Part shown: positions 7,636 through 18,000 of the stretch, piece after piece
Numbering within the stretch: position 1 is the stretch's first letter
How the letters are laid out: each line of letters begins with the position of its first letter
From: Lysobacteraceae bacterium
GTDB lineage: Bacteria; Pseudomonadota; Gammaproteobacteria; Nevskiales; Nevskiaceae
NCBI GenBank assembly: GCA_013823855.1
Contig: PNMW01000058.1
Location: forward strand, 1-64,000
DNA length: 64,000 bases
Direction: 5' to 3'
Notes under the pieces: model-generated
The model's database searches: none
The model's input: the letters and a program-made list of their open reading frames with translations, nothing else
Told to the model about the DNA's origin: nothing
Translations under genes and position numbers: made by a program

Positions 7636-9213
7636 TCAGACGCCCGCCGCCAGCCTCGCGCCGCGGCGACGCCGCAGCGCGGCGCCGATCATCAAGCCGA
7701 AGACGCCGAACAGATCGAATGAGCCACCGCCTCCCGAGCTTGAAGCGCCACCGGTGGTGGTGCCGCCCGTCGTCGTACCGCCGGTCGTGGTGCCACCTGT
7801 GGTCGTACCACCGGTGGTGGAGCCTCCAGTCGTGGTGCCTCCCGTGGTTGTGCCGCCGGTCGTGGACCCGCCCGTGGTGCCGCCGGAGGTACCGCTGCCG
7901 GTGGTCGAGCCGCCGGTCGTGCCGTCTTCCGCGAACACGCTGAAGCCTTCCACCGCCAGCACCGAGATTTCGCTGGGTCCGGACTTGAACACCGAGGCGA
8001 AGCTGCCGTTGGCGAACAGCACCGTCGGTGGTGCGCGGCCGATCGAGAACGGCGTCGTGAAGATGCCGGTGCCCTTGAAACGGGTGTCCGGCACGCCGGC
8101 GGGAGTCAGCTGCACGCCGGCCACCGAGGTGGTGCCGGACACGTAGGTGCGGTTCGACAGCTGCAACACACCGTTGACGCCGATCAACTGGGTCACGCCA
8201 CTGGGCAGAATGCGGCCGAACAGCAGCTGGGTGAGATTCGCCTGGCCCTCGCCCGGGGTCGCGATCGCGTCGATGTCGACCACCCCGAGGCCGTCGGTGC
8301 CGAACGTCGTGTCCGCCGCACCGGCCATGTCATCGCTGAACACGGTGCCGACGAACCGCGACGACGACACCTTGCCGCTGCCGAAGTTGAGCACCCGGCC
8401 GGTCGTGCTCGATGTCGCCACTCCAAAGCCGAGCGCCGACGTGATCCCGGACGGAACCGGCGGTGTCTCGATCCGAAGGCCCGTGCTGTTGAACGTGCTG
8501 TCGAGTGCCCCTTCCGGCGTCACCGCGTAGGTCACCGCCTCCAGGTTGCCGAGCGCGTCATCGGGCGCCGTGCCAACGACGAACGCGCCGCTCAGCAACA
8601 GCCGGCCGGTGGTCGAATTGACGGTGGCCGCGAGGCTGAAACGATTGTCGACGATGCGACCGGAGTCGATCGCCAGATCGTTGCCGCCGTTGAAGGTCGC
8701 ATCGCGGACAGCGTCGAAGCGCCGCGCCGACACGGTGATCTCATCGGCCGTCAACGTCGCCGGCAACGTCACCAGGTAGAAGCGCTGGCGAACCTCGTCG
8801 AGGCCCAGCGCCAGGTTGTCGTCGAACGCGCTGCTGAGGCCGAAGTCCAACGGCCCGAAGCTGCTGTCGAGCGTGCCGGTGCTGCCGAGGCGGACCAGGT
8901 ACAGGTGGCTGTCGATGGCCAATGGCGGCACGGCCCGGTACAGCACATACAACTGACCTGCGCTGTCGGTGACCGCCGCCGCGACGATGCCGCCCGGTTC
9001 GTCGTCACGCAGCGTGAACCCTGCTCCGATCGAGAATACCGACGTGCCGGCGGTGCCATAGGTCGGGATCGGCGACAGGAAATCCGCCTGGCTGGCCACC
9101 GAGGCCAGCAAACCGACACCCGCGAACGCAAGGGCTGTCGCGATACGGCAGGACCGCGAGGTCATCGCGCGGAGTACGGGGGCGGCTTTTACAGCGGGCG
9201 TGGCTAAGCGCAT
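7636..9213 (-). CDS. Secreted delta-60-repeat protein with GlyGly-CTERM-like tail
   Basis: This protein has 525 residues from the ATG at 9213, which has GAGG upstream. The track start is a TTG two codons earlier. The parts are a signal peptide (hydrophobic core near residues 25-40, ending SVASQA), then a body with several delta-60-type repeat units (LDSSFGPLDFG, DATFNGGNDLAIDSG, LDSTFNSTGL, ADTTFGTDGLG), known from secreted beta-propeller-like proteins. A low-complexity linker of GGTTT pentapeptides follows. The C-terminal tail is a GGGG stretch, a hydrophobic helix (LFGVFGLMIGAAL) and a RRRR cluster. That tail is the GlyGly-CTERM type of sorting signal, cut by rhombosortases in other bacteria. 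No rhombosortase is in the window. It probably ends up on the cell surface. Its place between recO and pdxJ is unusual. Confidence 0.82.
   Translation of the reverse strand: MRLATPAVKAAPVLRAMTSRSCRIATALAFAGVGLLASVASQADFLSPIPTYGTAGTSVFSIGAGFTLRDDEPGGIVAAAVTDSAGQLYVLYRAVPPLAIDSHLYLVRLGSTGTLDSSFGPLDFGLSSAFDDNLALGLDEVRQRFYLVTLPATLTADEITVSARRFDAVRDATFNGGNDLAIDSGRIVDNRFSLAATVNSTTGRLLLSGAFVVGTAPDDALGNLEAVTYAVTPEGALDSTFNSTGLRIETPPVPSGITSALGFGVATSSTTGRVLNFGSGKVSSSRFVGTVFSDDMAGAADTTFGTDGLGVVDIDAIATPGEGQANLTQLLFGRILPSGVTQLIGVNGVLQLSNRTYVSGTTSVAGVQLTPAGVPDTRFKGTGIFTTPFSIGRAPPTVLFANGSFASVFKSGPSEISVLAVEGFSVFAEDGTTGGSTTGSGTSGGTTGGSTTGGTTTGGTTTGGSTTGGTTTGGTTTGGTTTGGTTTGGASSSGGGGSFDLFGVFGLMIGAALRRRRGARLAAGV
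7747..7920 (-). repeat. Tandem 15-bp repeats encoding GGTTT pentapeptides
   Basis: About nine to eleven imperfect in-frame 15-bp units encode GGTTT/GGSTT as a Gly-Thr linker between the folded body and the C-terminal sorting tail. Units differ mostly at wobble positions. The plus-strand ORF rich in VVVPP is its antisense image. Unit number could vary between strains. Confidence 0.8.
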
Positions 9214-9313
9214 GGTCAACCTCGTTGTCGAAGAAACGTGAATTTATCCGATGGTGCCGCCAAGATGAGGTGGCGTTCAGCCGAGGGCCGTGGACGGTAG
9301 CACCGGCGCGACG

Positions 9314-10024
9314 TCAGGTTTGCCCGCGCAGCGCCCGCAGGTGACGCAGCAGCCCCGGGGTCCGCAACGAGGTGCGCGGCACGTGGGGCTCGAGCGCCAT
9401 CCGCATCAGGCGGCGCGTGTCCTCGAGCTCGGCCGGGGTCGACAGCTGCTCCCGATGCAAGGCCAGCAGGCTGGCGCCTGCCAGTGCCCCTCGGTCACCG
9501 GGTTCGCAGCGCACGAAGCCCTCGCCCGGCCGAAACCGGAACCAGGCCTGCGGATCGATCGACTCGTCCAGCGGCAAGCCGTAGCCGAGCTGCTCGAGCA
9601 GGCGTTTCTCGAAGATGCGCAGCGCCGCTTCGGCAGTGATCTCGTCGCCACCGAGACGGATGACGGCCGCCGCGTAGTCCGCCAGCAGCCCGGGATGCGG
9701 GTCATGGCGATGCAGCAGCTTCAGCAGCAGCTCATTCAGGTACCAGCCGTGGAGCATGCGTTCGCCGGGGAGGTGCACCTCTGGTCCGTCGGCCTCGATG
9801 GCGGTCACCGTCCCCAGGTCGCCTTTCTCGATCCAGGACAGCAGCAGCGGCCGGAACAGCCCCACCACGCCGCGCTGTCGGGCACGCGGCCCGCGCAGAC
9901 CACGGGCGACGAGACCGACGCGGCCGCGACGCAACGTCAGGACTTCCAGCAGCTCGCTGGTTTCGCGATACGGCTTCTGCGACAGCAGCCAGGCCGGTTC
10001 CAGCTCGATACGGACGTCGGACAT
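9314..10024 (-). CDS. recO: DNA repair protein RecO
   Basis: This is a recombination mediator of 236 residues that loads RecA at gaps together with RecR. An N-terminal OB fold (PAWLLSQKPYRETSELLEVLTLRRGRVGLVARG) is followed by a helical domain with the LRYFEKRLLEQLGY-type segment, seen here as LRIFEKRLLEQLGYGLPLD. No zinc-finger cysteine set is seen, as in other gammaproteobacterial RecO. It starts 30 bp after era in the lepA-lepB-DUF4845-rnc-era-recO operon. pdxJ, its usual next neighbour, is displaced by about 2 kb. Confidence 0.92.
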   Translation of the reverse strand: MSDVRIELEPAWLLSQKPYRETSELLEVLTLRRGRVGLVARGLRGPRARQRGVVGLFRPLLLSWIEKGDLGTVTAIEADGPEVHLPGERMLHGWYLNELLLKLLHRHDPHPGLLADYAAAVIRLGGDEITAEAALRIFEKRLLEQLGYGLPLDESIDPQAWFRFRPGEGFVRCEPGDRGALAGASLLALHREQLSTPAELEDTRRLMRMALEPHVPRTSLRTPGLLRHLRALRGQT

Positions 10025-10054
10025 GGAAGGGTCGTGCCGCCCGCGACGACGGAA

Positions 10055-10939
10055 CTAGCCGCCTTCGTAGCCGAAGCGGCTCAGTGCCTTGGGGTCGTCG
10101 GTCCAGCCTTCCTTGACCCGGACCCAGAGCTTCAGGAACACCTTGCGGCCGGTCAGCGTTTCCAGTTCGCGACGGGCGGCGGTGCCGATGCGCTTGAGCA
10201 TCTCGCCGTTCTCGCCGATGACGATCTTCTTCTGGCCGTCGCGCTCGACCCAGATCACCGCGCTGGCCTTGAGCAGCCCGCCTTCCTGCTCCAGCGCCTC
10301 GGTCTCCACGGTCAGCGCGTACGGCAGTTCCTGGGCCAGCGAGCGCATCAGCTTCTCGCGCACCAGCTCGGAAATCGTGAAGCCGAGATCGTGGCCGACC
10401 ACCTGCCCTTCCGGGTACAGCGGCGGGCCGTCCGGCATCCGCTCCATCAGCTGCTTGGCCAGCACGTTGACATTCGCCCCCTTGAGCGCGGACAGCGGCA
10501 TCACGAAGGCCCATTCGCGAAGGGGGCTGAGCTTTTCCATCAGCGGCAGCAGCGCGTTCTTGTCGCTGAACTGGTCGACCTTGTTGATCACCAGCGCCAC
10601 CGGCGCCTTGACCGACTTCAGGCGTTCCAGCACCGCATCGTCCTCGTCGGTCCAGCGGCCGGCCTCGATGACGAACAGCGCCAGGTCGATGTCGTGCAGG
10701 CTGTTGCTGGCAGCGTCGTTCATCGCCTTGTTCAGCGCCTTCTTGGCAGCGCGGTGCATGCCCGGCGTGTCGACGAACACCACCTGGGCATTGTCGCCGT
10801 GCAGCACGCCCTGGATGCGGTGCCGGGTGGTCTGCGGCTTCGGTGCGGTGATCGACACCTTGCGGCCGACCAGGGCATTGAGGAGGCTGGATTTGCCGAC
10901 ATTCGGCCGGCCGACGATGGCCACGATTCCGCTACGCAT
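10055..10939 (-). CDS. era: GTPase Era
   Basis: This is an essential GTPase for 16S rRNA processing and 30S assembly, 294 residues. The G1 motif is GRPNVGKSSLLNALVG, G2 lies in the TTRHRIQG segment, G3 is DTPGMH and G4 is NKVD. A C-terminal KH domain carries VIGENGEMLKRIGTAARRELE, the RNA-binding loop. It overlaps the end of rnc by 8 bp, so translation of the two is probably coupled, and RNase III and Era act in the same rRNA maturation steps. Confidence 0.96.
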   Translation of the reverse strand: MRSGIVAIVGRPNVGKSSLLNALVGRKVSITAPKPQTTRHRIQGVLHGDNAQVVFVDTPGMHRAAKKALNKAMNDAASNSLHDIDLALFVIEAGRWTDEDDAVLERLKSVKAPVALVINKVDQFSDKNALLPLMEKLSPLREWAFVMPLSALKGANVNVLAKQLMERMPDGPPLYPEGQVVGHDLGFTISELVREKLMRSLAQELPYALTVETEALEQEGGLLKASAVIWVERDGQKKIVIGENGEMLKRIGTAARRELETLTGRKVFLKLWVRVKEGWTDDPKALSRFGYEGG

Positions 10940-11642
10940 TTTTCCTTTCCTTCGAGGTGATCGCGTCCAGCATCATGCTGGCCGCCCGTTGCTCGGCGAT
11001 GCGCCGGGAGTGTGCTTCCGCTTCGGTCGCCGCCGGCTCGTCGACGAGCTGGCAGCGCACCCGGAAATTCCGGCGATGCGCCGGTCCATCCTCGCTGAGC
11101 ACGCTGTATTCCGGCAGCGGCCGCGATTGCGCCTGCAGTACTTCCTGCAGGCGGGTCTTGAAATCTTTCAGCGAGCCGACTTCCGGCAGGCTGGCCAGTT
11201 CCGGCGCCAGCAGTTTCAGGCACAGCGCCTGCGCCGGCTCGATGCCGCCGTCGAGGTAGACCCCGCCGACCAGCGCTTCCAGCCCGTCGGCCAGTGACGA
11301 GGCGCGCTTGTGACCGCCGGTGCGCAGTTCGCCGGGACCGAACAGCATCGCTTCCGACAACGGCATCCGGCGCGCCGCGACCGCCAGCGTTTCCTCGCGG
11401 ACCACGCTGGCGCGCAGCCGCGACAGATCGCCTTCGGGCGCCTTCGGCCGCAGCCGGAAGATTTCGGCGGCGACGGTGAAATTCAGCAGGCCATCGCCGA
11501 GAAATTCGAGGCGCTCGTTGTTGTCGTGGCCGTAGGAGCGGTGGGTCAGCGCCCGCAGCAGGATCGCCGGATCGCGGAAGCGATAGCCGATGGCGTGCTG
11601 CAGCCGCTCGCGGGCGACCCGTTCGATCTCTAGCGCGCTCAA
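10932..11642 (-). CDS. rnc: Ribonuclease III
   Basis: This is a double-strand-specific endoribonuclease for rRNA precursors, 236 residues if started at TTG 11642. The catalytic signature is NERLEFLGDGLLNF near residue 38, with the second acidic pair near DGLEALVGGVYLDGG. A C-terminal dsRNA-binding domain covers about residues 155-225 (DFKTRLQEVLQ...). The ORF track shows a 293-residue frame reaching back into DUF4845. No ATG or GTG lies at the right place. The TTG overlaps the DUF4845 stop as TTGA and gives the normal length (LSALEIERVARERL). The weak start and overlap point to translational coupling. Confidence 0.92.
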   Translation of the reverse strand: MSALEIERVARERLQHAIGYRFRDPAILLRALTHRSYGHDNNERLEFLGDGLLNFTVAAEIFRLRPKAPEGDLSRLRASVVREETLAVAARRMPLSEAMLFGPGELRTGGHKRASSLADGLEALVGGVYLDGGIEPAQALCLKLLAPELASLPEVGSLKDFKTRLQEVLQAQSRPLPEYSVLSEDGPAHRRNFRVRCQLVDEPAATEAEAHSRRIAEQRAASMMLDAITSKERKNA

Positions 11643-12028
11643 CCGCCCGGCACCGCGCGCAGGGGGATGTCGTCGGCGAAGCGCGCGACCACGATGATGT
11701 TGGCGAACAGCGGCACTTCGGCGTCGTAGTCGTAGCTCAGGAACAGGCCGCCTGCGGTGCGCACCACCTTGATGTCGCGCGGCTCGATCTGGTCGATGTA
11801 ATCGATGTCCCAACGCTTCTGCAGCGCGCTGCGGACCGCCGCGACATCGACGTCGCTGCCGACCACCGAGGCCTGCGCGGCGACATCACGCACCGCCCTG
11901 TTGACGGTGAACTCGTTGAGGTACAGCGGGCCGATCTTGATGCCGCAGAGCGCGATGAAGGCGATGCTGCCGAACAGGTACAGGCCGCTCCAGAGACTCA
12001 GGCCGAGTTGCGACGTGCGTGCTTTCAT
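11639..12028 (-). CDS. DUF4845 membrane protein
   Basis: This is a small protein (129 residues) with one N-terminal membrane helix (LGLSLWSGLYLFGSIAFIALCGIKI) and a periplasmic domain with alternating strands. It matches the DUF4845 family by position and pattern (YLNEFTVNRAVRDVA near residue 35). It sits between lepB and rnc in many gammaproteobacteria, including Pseudomonas (PA0769 position). Its function is unknown. A role near signal peptidase has been guessed only from position. I prefer the ATG at 12028, which has GGAGCG upstream, over the one four codons earlier at 12040. Confidence 0.85.
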   Translation of the reverse strand: MKARTSQLGLSLWSGLYLFGSIAFIALCGIKIGPLYLNEFTVNRAVRDVAAQASVVGSDVDVAAVRSALQKRWDIDYIDQIEPRDIKVVRTAGGLFLSYDYDAEVPLFANIIVVARFADDIPLRAVPGG

Positions 12029-12077
12029 GTGGCGCTCCATTGACCCGCGGTTCGAGTGGCCGAACCCAGGGTCTGCC

Positions 12078-12914
12078 TCAGCGGATCAAGGTACCGATCC
12101 GCGACAGCACCGGTCGCGACCGCTCATGGTCCCAGCTCATCCAGACCAGTTCGGCGCGTCCTTTCAGGTTCGCTTCCGGGACGGTTCCCCAGCAGCGGCT
12201 GTCGTTGGAGCCGTCGCGGTTGTCGCCCATCATGAAATAGTGGCCGGCGGGCACGGTGAATTCGAAGTTGTCGCCGTTGGGCTGCACGAACGGGCAGCTG
12301 AACGGATCGGACATGCGATCCGGCTTGATCAGGATGTCGTGCTTCACGCCGCCGAAATCCTCGTGCATCCGCACATCGCCGAAGCCGACATCGTTCTGCA
12401 CCTCGGCCATCGTGATCGGGGCTTCGACGCCGTTCACGGTCAGCCGCTTGCGGGCGTACTGGATACGGTCGCCCGGGGTGCCGATCACCCGCTTGATGAA
12501 ATCGTTGCCGCGATTCGGATCGGAAGCATCGGTGTTCGGATAGACGAACACCACGACATCGCCACGCTTCGGCTCGCCGAGTTCGAGAATCTTGCAGCCG
12601 CCGACCGGGCAGCGCAGGCCGTAGGAGAACTTGTTGACCAGGATGAAATCGCCGACGTGCAGGGTCGGGATCATCGAGCCCGACGGAATCCGGAATGGCT
12701 CGTACAGGAACGAGCGGATCACGAACACCGCCGCGATCACCGGGAACAGGCCGCCGAAGAATTCGGAGAACGCGCCCTGCTTTTCCGGGACGCCGGTGGC
12801 GGCGACGCGCCGGGCGCGCTTGGGAGCGACGCTGAAGCGTTCAACCGCCCAGATGACGCCGGTGAACAGCGTCGCCACGGTGAGGATCAGGTTGAACAGG
12901 ACGGTGAAGCTCAT
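12078..12914 (-). CDS. lepB: Signal peptidase I
   Basis: This is the leader peptidase for secreted and outer-membrane proteins, 278 residues. An N-terminal membrane helix (LFNLILTVATLFTGVIWAV) is followed by a second one (FFGGLFPVIAAVFVIRSFLY). The catalytic Ser is in IPSGSMIPTLHVGDFILV. The general-base Lys is in NDFIKRVIGTPGD, and the box-E-like GDNRDGSNDSR closes the site. The ORF track gives a 495-residue frame running through lepA. The ATG at 12914 gives the family start with the first helix. It follows lepA by 68 bp. It probably processes the many secreted proteins encoded in this window. Confidence 0.95.
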   Translation of the reverse strand: MSFTVLFNLILTVATLFTGVIWAVERFSVAPKRARRVAATGVPEKQGAFSEFFGGLFPVIAAVFVIRSFLYEPFRIPSGSMIPTLHVGDFILVNKFSYGLRCPVGGCKILELGEPKRGDVVVFVYPNTDASDPNRGNDFIKRVIGTPGDRIQYARKRLTVNGVEAPITMAEVQNDVGFGDVRMHEDFGGVKHDILIKPDRMSDPFSCPFVQPNGDNFEFTVPAGHYFMMGDNRDGSNDSRCWGTVPEANLKGRAELVWMSWDHERSRPVLSRIGTLIR

Positions 12915-12982
12915 GAATGGGAACCGGACGGTGGACGGATAAGGCGTTGGACTGGCCGCGAGCGCCCAGGGTTTGAACGGGA

Positions 12983-14806
12983 TCAGCTGCGGCGATCGAC
13001 GCCGAGCACGGCCAGGAAGGCTTCCTGCGGAATCTCCACCGAGCCAACCTGCTTCATGCGCTTCTTGCCTTCCTTCTGCTTTTCGAGAAGCTTCTTCTTG
13101 CGGCTGATGTCGCCGCCGTAGCACTTGGCGAGCACGTTCTTGCGGATCGCCTTGACCGTCGAGCGGGCGATGATCTTGGCGCCGATCGCCGCCTGGATCG
13201 CGACGTCGAACATCTGCCGATGGATCACGTCCTTCATCCGCTCGCAGAGGTCGCGGCCACGCGCTTCGGCGTCGTTGCGGTGGACGATGGTCGCCAGCGC
13301 GTCGACCTTGTCGCCGTTGACCAGCACGTCGAGCTTGACCAGCGGCGCGGTCTGGAAGCGCACGAACTCGTACTCGAAGCTGGCAAATCCGCGGCTGACC
13401 GACTTCAGGCGATCGAAGAAATCGAGCACCACTTCGGCCAGCGGCATCTCGACTTCCAGCTGCACCTGGTTGCCGTGGTAGCGCAGGTTCTTCTGCACGC
13501 CGCGCTTTTCCATGCACAGCTGCATCACCGAGCCGACATAGGTCTGCGGCATCAGCAGGCGGCACAGGATGATCGGCTCGCGCACGTCCTTGTAAGCGCC
13601 GGCGTCCGGCAGATCGGACGGATTGTCGATCTTCCTGGTCTCCCCGCTCGCGGTCTCGATCTCGTAGACCACACTCGGCGCGGTGGTGATCAGGTTCAGG
13701 TTGTATTCGCGCTCCAGGCGTTCCTGCACGATCTCCATGTGCAGCATGCCGAGGAAGCCGATGCGGAAGCCGAAGCCGAGTGCGCTGGAATTCTCGGGCT
13801 CGAACTGCAGGGCCGAATCGTTCAGGCGCAGCTTCTGCAGCGATTCGCGGAAGTCCTCGAAATCGTCGGCGTCGACCGGAAACATGCCGGCGAACACCCG
13901 CGGCTGGACCTGACGGAAACCGGGCAGCTGATCGACCGAGGCGCGGCTGGCTTCGGTCAGCGTGTCGCCGACCGGCGCGCCGAAGATATCCTTGATGCCG
14001 GCGACGATGAAGCCGACTTCGCCGGTCTCCAGCGAATCGCGCAGCACCCGCTTCGGCGAATGGACGCCGAGCATGGTCACTTCGTAGTCCTTGCCGGTCG
14101 AGATCACGCGGATCTTCTGGCCCTTCTGGATGCGACCGTTGACCACCCGGACCAGCGATACGACACCCAGGTACGGGTCGAACCAGGAATCGACGATCAG
14201 CGCCTGCAGCGGCGCGTCGACCGTACCCTTCGGCGCCGGCAGCCGCTCGACCAGCGCTTCGAGCACGTCGATCACGCCGAGACCGGTCTTGGCCGAGATG
14301 CGCAGCGCATCGGTGGCCTCGATGCCGATGATGTCCTCGATCTCCTGGCTGACGCGCTCCGGCTCGGCGTTCTGCAGGTCGATCTTGTTGAGGATCGGCA
14401 TCACTTCGAGCTTCTGCTCGAGGGCCGTGTAGCAGTTGGCGACCGACTGCGCCTCGACACCCTGCGAGGCGTCGACGACCAGCAGCGCGCCCTCGCAGGC
14501 GGCCAGGCTGCGGCTCACTTCGTACGAGAAATCGACGTGGCCCGGGGTGTCGATGAAGTTCAGCTGGTACAGCAGCCCGTCCCTGGCGCGGTAGTTCAGC
14601 GACACCGCCTGCGCCTTGATGGTGATGCCGCGCTCGCGCTCGATCGGATTGTTGTCGAGCACCTGCGCCTGCATCTCGCGTTCCTCGAGGCCGCCGCAGA
14701 TCTGGATGATGCGATCGGCCAAGGTCGACTTGCCGTGGTCGATGTGGGCAATGATCGAGAAGTTGCGGATCTGGGCTTGCGGGACGCGGGGAGCGGGCTG
14801 CGACAT
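12983..14806 (-). CDS. lepA: Elongation factor 4 (LepA)
   Basis: This is a ribosome-associated GTPase of 607 residues. From the ATG at 14806 it starts [31 protein letters not shown], with the P-loop AHIDHGKS, then the switch region [18 protein letters not shown] and NKIDL. The LepA-specific C-terminal domain ends in a basic stretch ([17 protein letters not shown]), which is diagnostic. The track start, 22 codons earlier, lies outside family homology. It is the first gene of the lepA-...-recO operon. Confidence 0.96.
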   Translation of the reverse strand: MSQPAPRVPQAQIRNFSIIAHIDHGKSTLADRIIQICGGLEEREMQAQVLDNNPIERERGITIKAQAVSLNYRARDGLLYQLNFIDTPGHVDFSYEVSRSLAACEGALLVVDASQGVEAQSVANCYTALEQKLEVMPILNKIDLQNAEPERVSQEIEDIIGIEATDALRISAKTGLGVIDVLEALVERLPAPKGTVDAPLQALIVDSWFDPYLGVVSLVRVVNGRIQKGQKIRVISTGKDYEVTMLGVHSPKRVLRDSLETGEVGFIVAGIKDIFGAPVGDTLTEASRASVDQLPGFRQVQPRVFAGMFPVDADDFEDFRESLQKLRLNDSALQFEPENSSALGFGFRIGFLGMLHMEIVQERLEREYNLNLITTAPSVVYEIETASGETRKIDNPSDLPDAGAYKDVREPIILCRLLMPQTYVGSVMQLCMEKRGVQKNLRYHGNQVQLEVEMPLAEVVLDFFDRLKSVSRGFASFEYEFVRFQTAPLVKLDVLVNGDKVDALATIVHRNDAEARGRDLCERMKDVIHRQMFDVAIQAAIGAKIIARSTVKAIRKNVLAKCYGGDISRKKKLLEKQKEGKKRMKQVGSVEIPQEAFLAVLGVDRRS

Positions 14807-15017
14807 GGTCGGGGCGGTCAAAATTTGCGCGAGTATACCGGTGCGGCGGCCGTCGCCGCGCCGCCAGCCCATCCAGCCGCGCGAATGCGGCAGGTCGAAC
14901 GCGTTACCTGACCGGACGCTGTACAGCAGGACCTCGTCACGCCGGACAAGTGGTCACGGACACGTCTCTGCCCGTTGGCATTCCTCCCTGCTTCGCTGAC
15001 GACGATCGGGACCTGGG

Positions 15018-18000
15018 CTACGGCAACGCTGGCAGCAAACCGAGGCTGGTCAGGAAAACCCGGGTTTCCTCGCGGACAGCATCGATCGCCGTCGCGCTGC
15101 CCGACAGATCGTGACCGGCGCCCGCCTGATTGCGGTATTCGCAGCGGACACCCAGACGGATCAGCGACGAGCAGAAATGCACGCTCGGCGTCGGGGCTAC
15201 GGTGGTATCCCGATCACCCTGGAACAGCAGTACGGGTGGATGGCGGGCGTCGAGATTGACGCTGGGCGAAATCACCGGGCCGAGATTGGCGAAGATCTCG
15301 GCCACCTCGAAGCGCTGGATGTGCGATTCCGTGGTGATGTCCGGGACGCCGGCGCGCGTGACGATCGCTGCCGGGCGCACCAGGGGGTTGTCGTCCGCCA
15401 CCCCGGTCGCCGGCGCATCACGAAGCCCGGCGAAGAAGGCCACGCCGCCGCCGGCCGATGAACCGGACAGCGCGATCCGCGCCGGATCGATGCCGAGTTC
15501 ATCCGCGTGGGCCTGCACCCACCGCAGTGCTGCGCGCCCGTCGTCGGCCGCGATGTACGAGTAAGTGCCGAAGCGATTGTTCACCCGGTAGTCCGGCGCG
15601 ATGCCGACCATGCCGTGGTTGCTGGCCCAGTACCTGGCCTCGCCGATGGAGTTGTCGATGGTGCCGAACACGAACCCGCCGCCGAACCAGTGGATCAGCG
15701 CCGACCGGCGATCGGTCGAGCGCCAGCCGGTCGGCCTGCACACGAACAGGCGCAGCGCCACTGGCTCCAGCTGGCGATAGATGTGCGACGTGCAGTCGGT
15801 CGCGGTGGTGGGCGTCGCCGCGACGGGATCGATCGTCGAGGTCACCGACAACGTCGAATTGAGCGCACCGATACTCAGCGTGACCGACGTGCTGGTGTCG
15901 TGGCTCGCCGAGGCGGTGAACTGGACGACCACCGAGTCGCCGCTGACCACCGTGCCGGGAGCCGACGTGAACGCGCCGCCGTTGATGCTGTAGCTGCCGC
16001 CGGTGATGCTGATCGCGCTGGGTGACGGGGAGCCGGAAACGACGATCGGCAAGGTCGTCAGCGCTCGGCCCGGCGACACGGTGCCGCCCGGGAACATCTC
16101 GGCATTGACCAGCGTGAAGGCTTGCAACTGGCTCGGGTCGCTGCCGGTCCGCAGCCACCAGGTCGTGCTGCGGCTGCCGATATTCAGGGTCACCCGCGTT
16201 TCGACGTCGTAGCCGGCGCCGCTGGTGGCTTGCAAGGTCACGAGATCGCCGCCGCGCACCGTCGCGGCCGAACTGCGGAAGGCGCCACCATTGATGCTGT
16301 AGCTGCCGCCGGCCACCGAAATCGGCGTGGCCACGTTGATGCCGCGGATCTCGATGGCCTCGCTCTGGACGATGCTGTTGCGCGGCACCGTGACGTCGCG
16401 GAACTCGAAGAAGTCCGCGAAATCGTCCGCTGGCGCATCGGCAGTCACGGTATAGCTGCCGGTGATCCCGCCGAGATTCAGCGTCGCCGTGGCGACATCG
16501 CCTCGATTGGCCCCCGGGATCACCAGGACGCGAACCTGGTCGCCGTTGCGGGCCGCGCCCGGCATCGACAGGAACGGTCCACCGTTCAGGCTGTACTCGC
16601 CTCCGGTCACCGACACCGGAATCGGCGCGCTGATGCCGCTCACTGGCAACGGCGGACTCACGGCACCCAGCAACGGGAACGCGGCGGGGTTGCTCGCGGA
16701 ACTGAACCGGGCCGGCGTGACATCCGCTCCGGTGGTGGTGACGTAGAACACGGCACTGATCCCGCCGACGGTCAGCGTGGCCGCCGTCGTCGTCGCGGCG
16801 GTGCTCGCCGCCGTGGCCCGCACACGGACGATGGAACCATTGCGGACGTTCCCGGGGTTGCTGGTGAACGCCGCCCCGCCAATGCTGTACTGGCCGCCGA
16901 CGATGGCGATTTCCGCCGGCGCATCGATGCCGCCGATCGTCACCGCAGCGCTGCTGCGCACGCTGCCGGTTGCGGCGTCGACGATCGGCGCGAATGCGAA
17001 GGCCGCCGGCGTGGTATCCGCCGGCCGCGTGCTCAGCCTGAACGTCGCGCTCGTGCTGCCCACGGTCAGCACCGCTTCGCGGCTCGCCGAGTAGGCCTCG
17101 CTGGCCACGACCTCCACCGCCACGCTGTCGTTGTTCGACACCGTGCCGGGAGCCGATGTGAACGCGCCACCGTTGACGCTGTACCGGCCGCCGGCGACCG
17201 ACACCGGTGTTCCGGGGGAGATGCCCGCAATCATCACCGGATGGCTCGCCTTCACGCTGCCCGGCTCGGCATTGAACGCCGCGGCAAACGAGAACGGCAG
17301 GGGCTCCTGATCCATCGTGACGCGAGAGGTCGTCGTCACCACGAAATCCGAGTGCTTGTCGCCGATCGTGACGGTGGCGCTGCGGGTCTCCGATGGCAGT
17401 TCGGACGCCAGCACTTCGGCGATCACGACATCCCCGTTCACGACTTCGCCGGGCGAAGCCGTGAACGCACCGCCATTGATCTGGTAGCGCCCGCCGCTGA
17501 CTGCAATCGGCACCGCGATGTCGATCCCGGTCACGACGATCGGCTCGCTGCGCACGGCACTGCCCGCTTCGGCATCCAGCGCGGCGGGAAAGCTGAAAGG
17601 ATCGGGCGAGGCATCGGCGGTGATGCTGTGCGTGGTCACCCGATAGGCGCCGGACACCCCGCCGATGGTCAGGACCGCCTCGCGCGCTTCCGAGTAGCCA
17701 TAGGCGGACAGGACCTGCACCGCGACCGAGGCGCCGTTGACGACGCTGCCGGGCGCGTCGGTAAACGCCCGCCCGTCGACGCTGTAGAAGCCGCCGACGA
17801 TCGAAATCGGACTCGGCGCGTTGATGCCCGCCACGGTCGTCGGCCTGCTGGTCTGCAGGGACCCCAGCGGTGCGTCCGCTTTCGGCGCGAAACTGAACGG
17901 GTCCGGCGTGGTGTCGACGGCTTCCGTGGTCACCGCGTACGAACCGCTGACCGTCCCGATCTTCAAAACCGCAGTGGTGGTCGTCGAAAAGCTGCTCGAC

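Noticed and set aside
7505-8146. Plus-strand VVVPP-repeat protein
   Set aside because: It is the antisense image of the GGTTT linker and the exported protein on the minus strand.
14807-15017. Possible transposase or attachment site at the edge of the inserted 10.4-kb block
   Set aside because: No inverted or direct terminal repeats, transposase fragment or tRNA gene were found at either edge of the block.
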